Source of the DNA: Microtetraspora fusca
GTDB taxonomy: Bacteria > Actinomycetota > Actinomycetes > Streptosporangiales > Streptosporangiaceae
DNA length: 64,000 nucleotides
Assembly (NCBI RefSeq): GCF_001570365.1
Contig: NZ_BBYK01000045.1
Coordinates: 124,001 to 188,000 of the forward strand
Reading direction: 5' to 3'
The notes under the pieces were generated by a model. That model made no database searches. It was not told the DNA's origin and saw nothing but the letters and a program-made list of their open reading frames with translations. Position numbers and translations under genes: made by a program. Below, in pieces: positions 63,786 to 64,000 of the stretch (the stretch's first letter is position 1; every line of letters begins with the position of its first letter).

Positions 63786-64000
63786 GTGCCCTCCTATCTC
63801 ACGATCATCGACCCCGTGGAACACGAGACCGACGTCCGCCGCTCGCGGTTCATCTGCGCGCTCGCCCCGGTCGGTACGGAGGAGGAGGCCAGGGCGTTCA
63901 TCGCCGAGCGCAGGAGGTTGTACGGCGACGCCACCCACAACTGCACGGCGTACGTGCTGGGGGACCGGGTGCAGAAGGCCGACGACGACGGGGAGCCGGG
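63786..64000 (+). CDS. YigZ/IMPACT family protein (3' end outside window)
   Basis: 71 residues are seen. They begin MPSYLTIIDPVEHETDVRRS and carry RSRFICAL and THNCTAYVLG, which are the conserved N-terminal blocks of the UPF0029/IMPACT family. The protein continues past the window and should be about 200 residues. Function in bacteria is not settled (translation control in eukaryotes). Confidence 0.85.
   Translation, partial: MPSYLTIIDPVEHETDVRRSRFICALAPVGTEEEARAFIAERRRLYGDATHNCTAYVLGDRVQKADDDGEP

Noticed and set aside
1-64000. tRNA, rRNA and CRISPR arrays
   Set aside because: No cloverleaf, rRNA-like stretch or spaced direct repeats were noticed by eye in intergenic regions; no dedicated scan could be run.

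Overview
The window is a GC-rich (roughly 70% or more) actinobacterial chromosome segment. Almost all genes have G or C at the third codon position, GTG and TTG starts are common, and many genes start at or next to a TANNNT promoter hexamer. The gene content (principal sigma factor with region 1.1, ThyX, menaquinone genes, DUF5999, F420-type LLM oxidoreductase, and the block garA - ftsR/Rv1828-like merR - bifunctional nuclease - Rv1830-like merR - glycine riboswitch - gcvP) fits a filamentous actinomycete. Codon habits suggest Streptosporangiales, but this was not tested by any search.

Layout. 1-8.5 kb: a DUF4429/SHOCT protein cut by the window edge, a SpoIIE-type phosphatase, a CBS protein overlapping an ArsB/NhaD permease, a membrane protein, a PCu(A)C copper chaperone with a Tat DyP peroxidase, and a cytochrome P450 fused to a PEP-mutase/isocitrate-lyase-like domain. 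8.6-14 kb: thioredoxin, two small proteins, a group-2 sigma-70 factor with a glycosyltransferase, a VOC protein, ThyX, and a secreted protein made of three nearly identical 44-residue lectin-like repeats. 14.4-23.9 kb: six tightly packed minus-strand genes for an uncharacterised envelope system. It has one cytosolic MinD-like ATPase, four membrane-anchored or exported proteins with long disordered stretches, and a membrane protein joining an ECF-sigma-like N-terminus, a zinc anti-sigma-like motif, a transmembrane helix and an outside Ig-like domain. 24-31 kb: a MoaD-like/BNR pair, a class C26 amidotransferase-like protein lacking its cysteine, an alpha/beta hydrolase, a methyltransferase, and a NarL-type two-component system. 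31-47 kb: CDP-alcohol phosphotransferase, a mannose-1-phosphate guanylyltransferase with a decayed phosphomannomutase half, the garA-gcvP block, a DUF5999 protein, a sugar ABC importer without its ATPase and with an RpiR regulator, and a TetR. 47-56 kb: the principal sigma factor, menE facing menB-menC-menD, DedA, and a GntR regulator.

56.1-63.7 kb is accessory DNA. It holds broken remains of a winged-helix protein, a resolvase, an MFS transporter, a TetR regulator and a Tn3-family transposase. Among them lie intact HAD, LLM and DeoR genes and an intact TetR - desaturase - DHA2 exporter unit. The window ends inside a YigZ/IMPACT gene.

Main points of interest: the 14.4-23.9 kb envelope locus, the sigma/anti-sigma/membrane fusion inside it, the P450-PEP-mutase fusion, the repeat-homogenised lectin, the Tn3 debris, and a nested palindrome upstream of deoR. 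All function calls come from reading the sequence; no database search was run.
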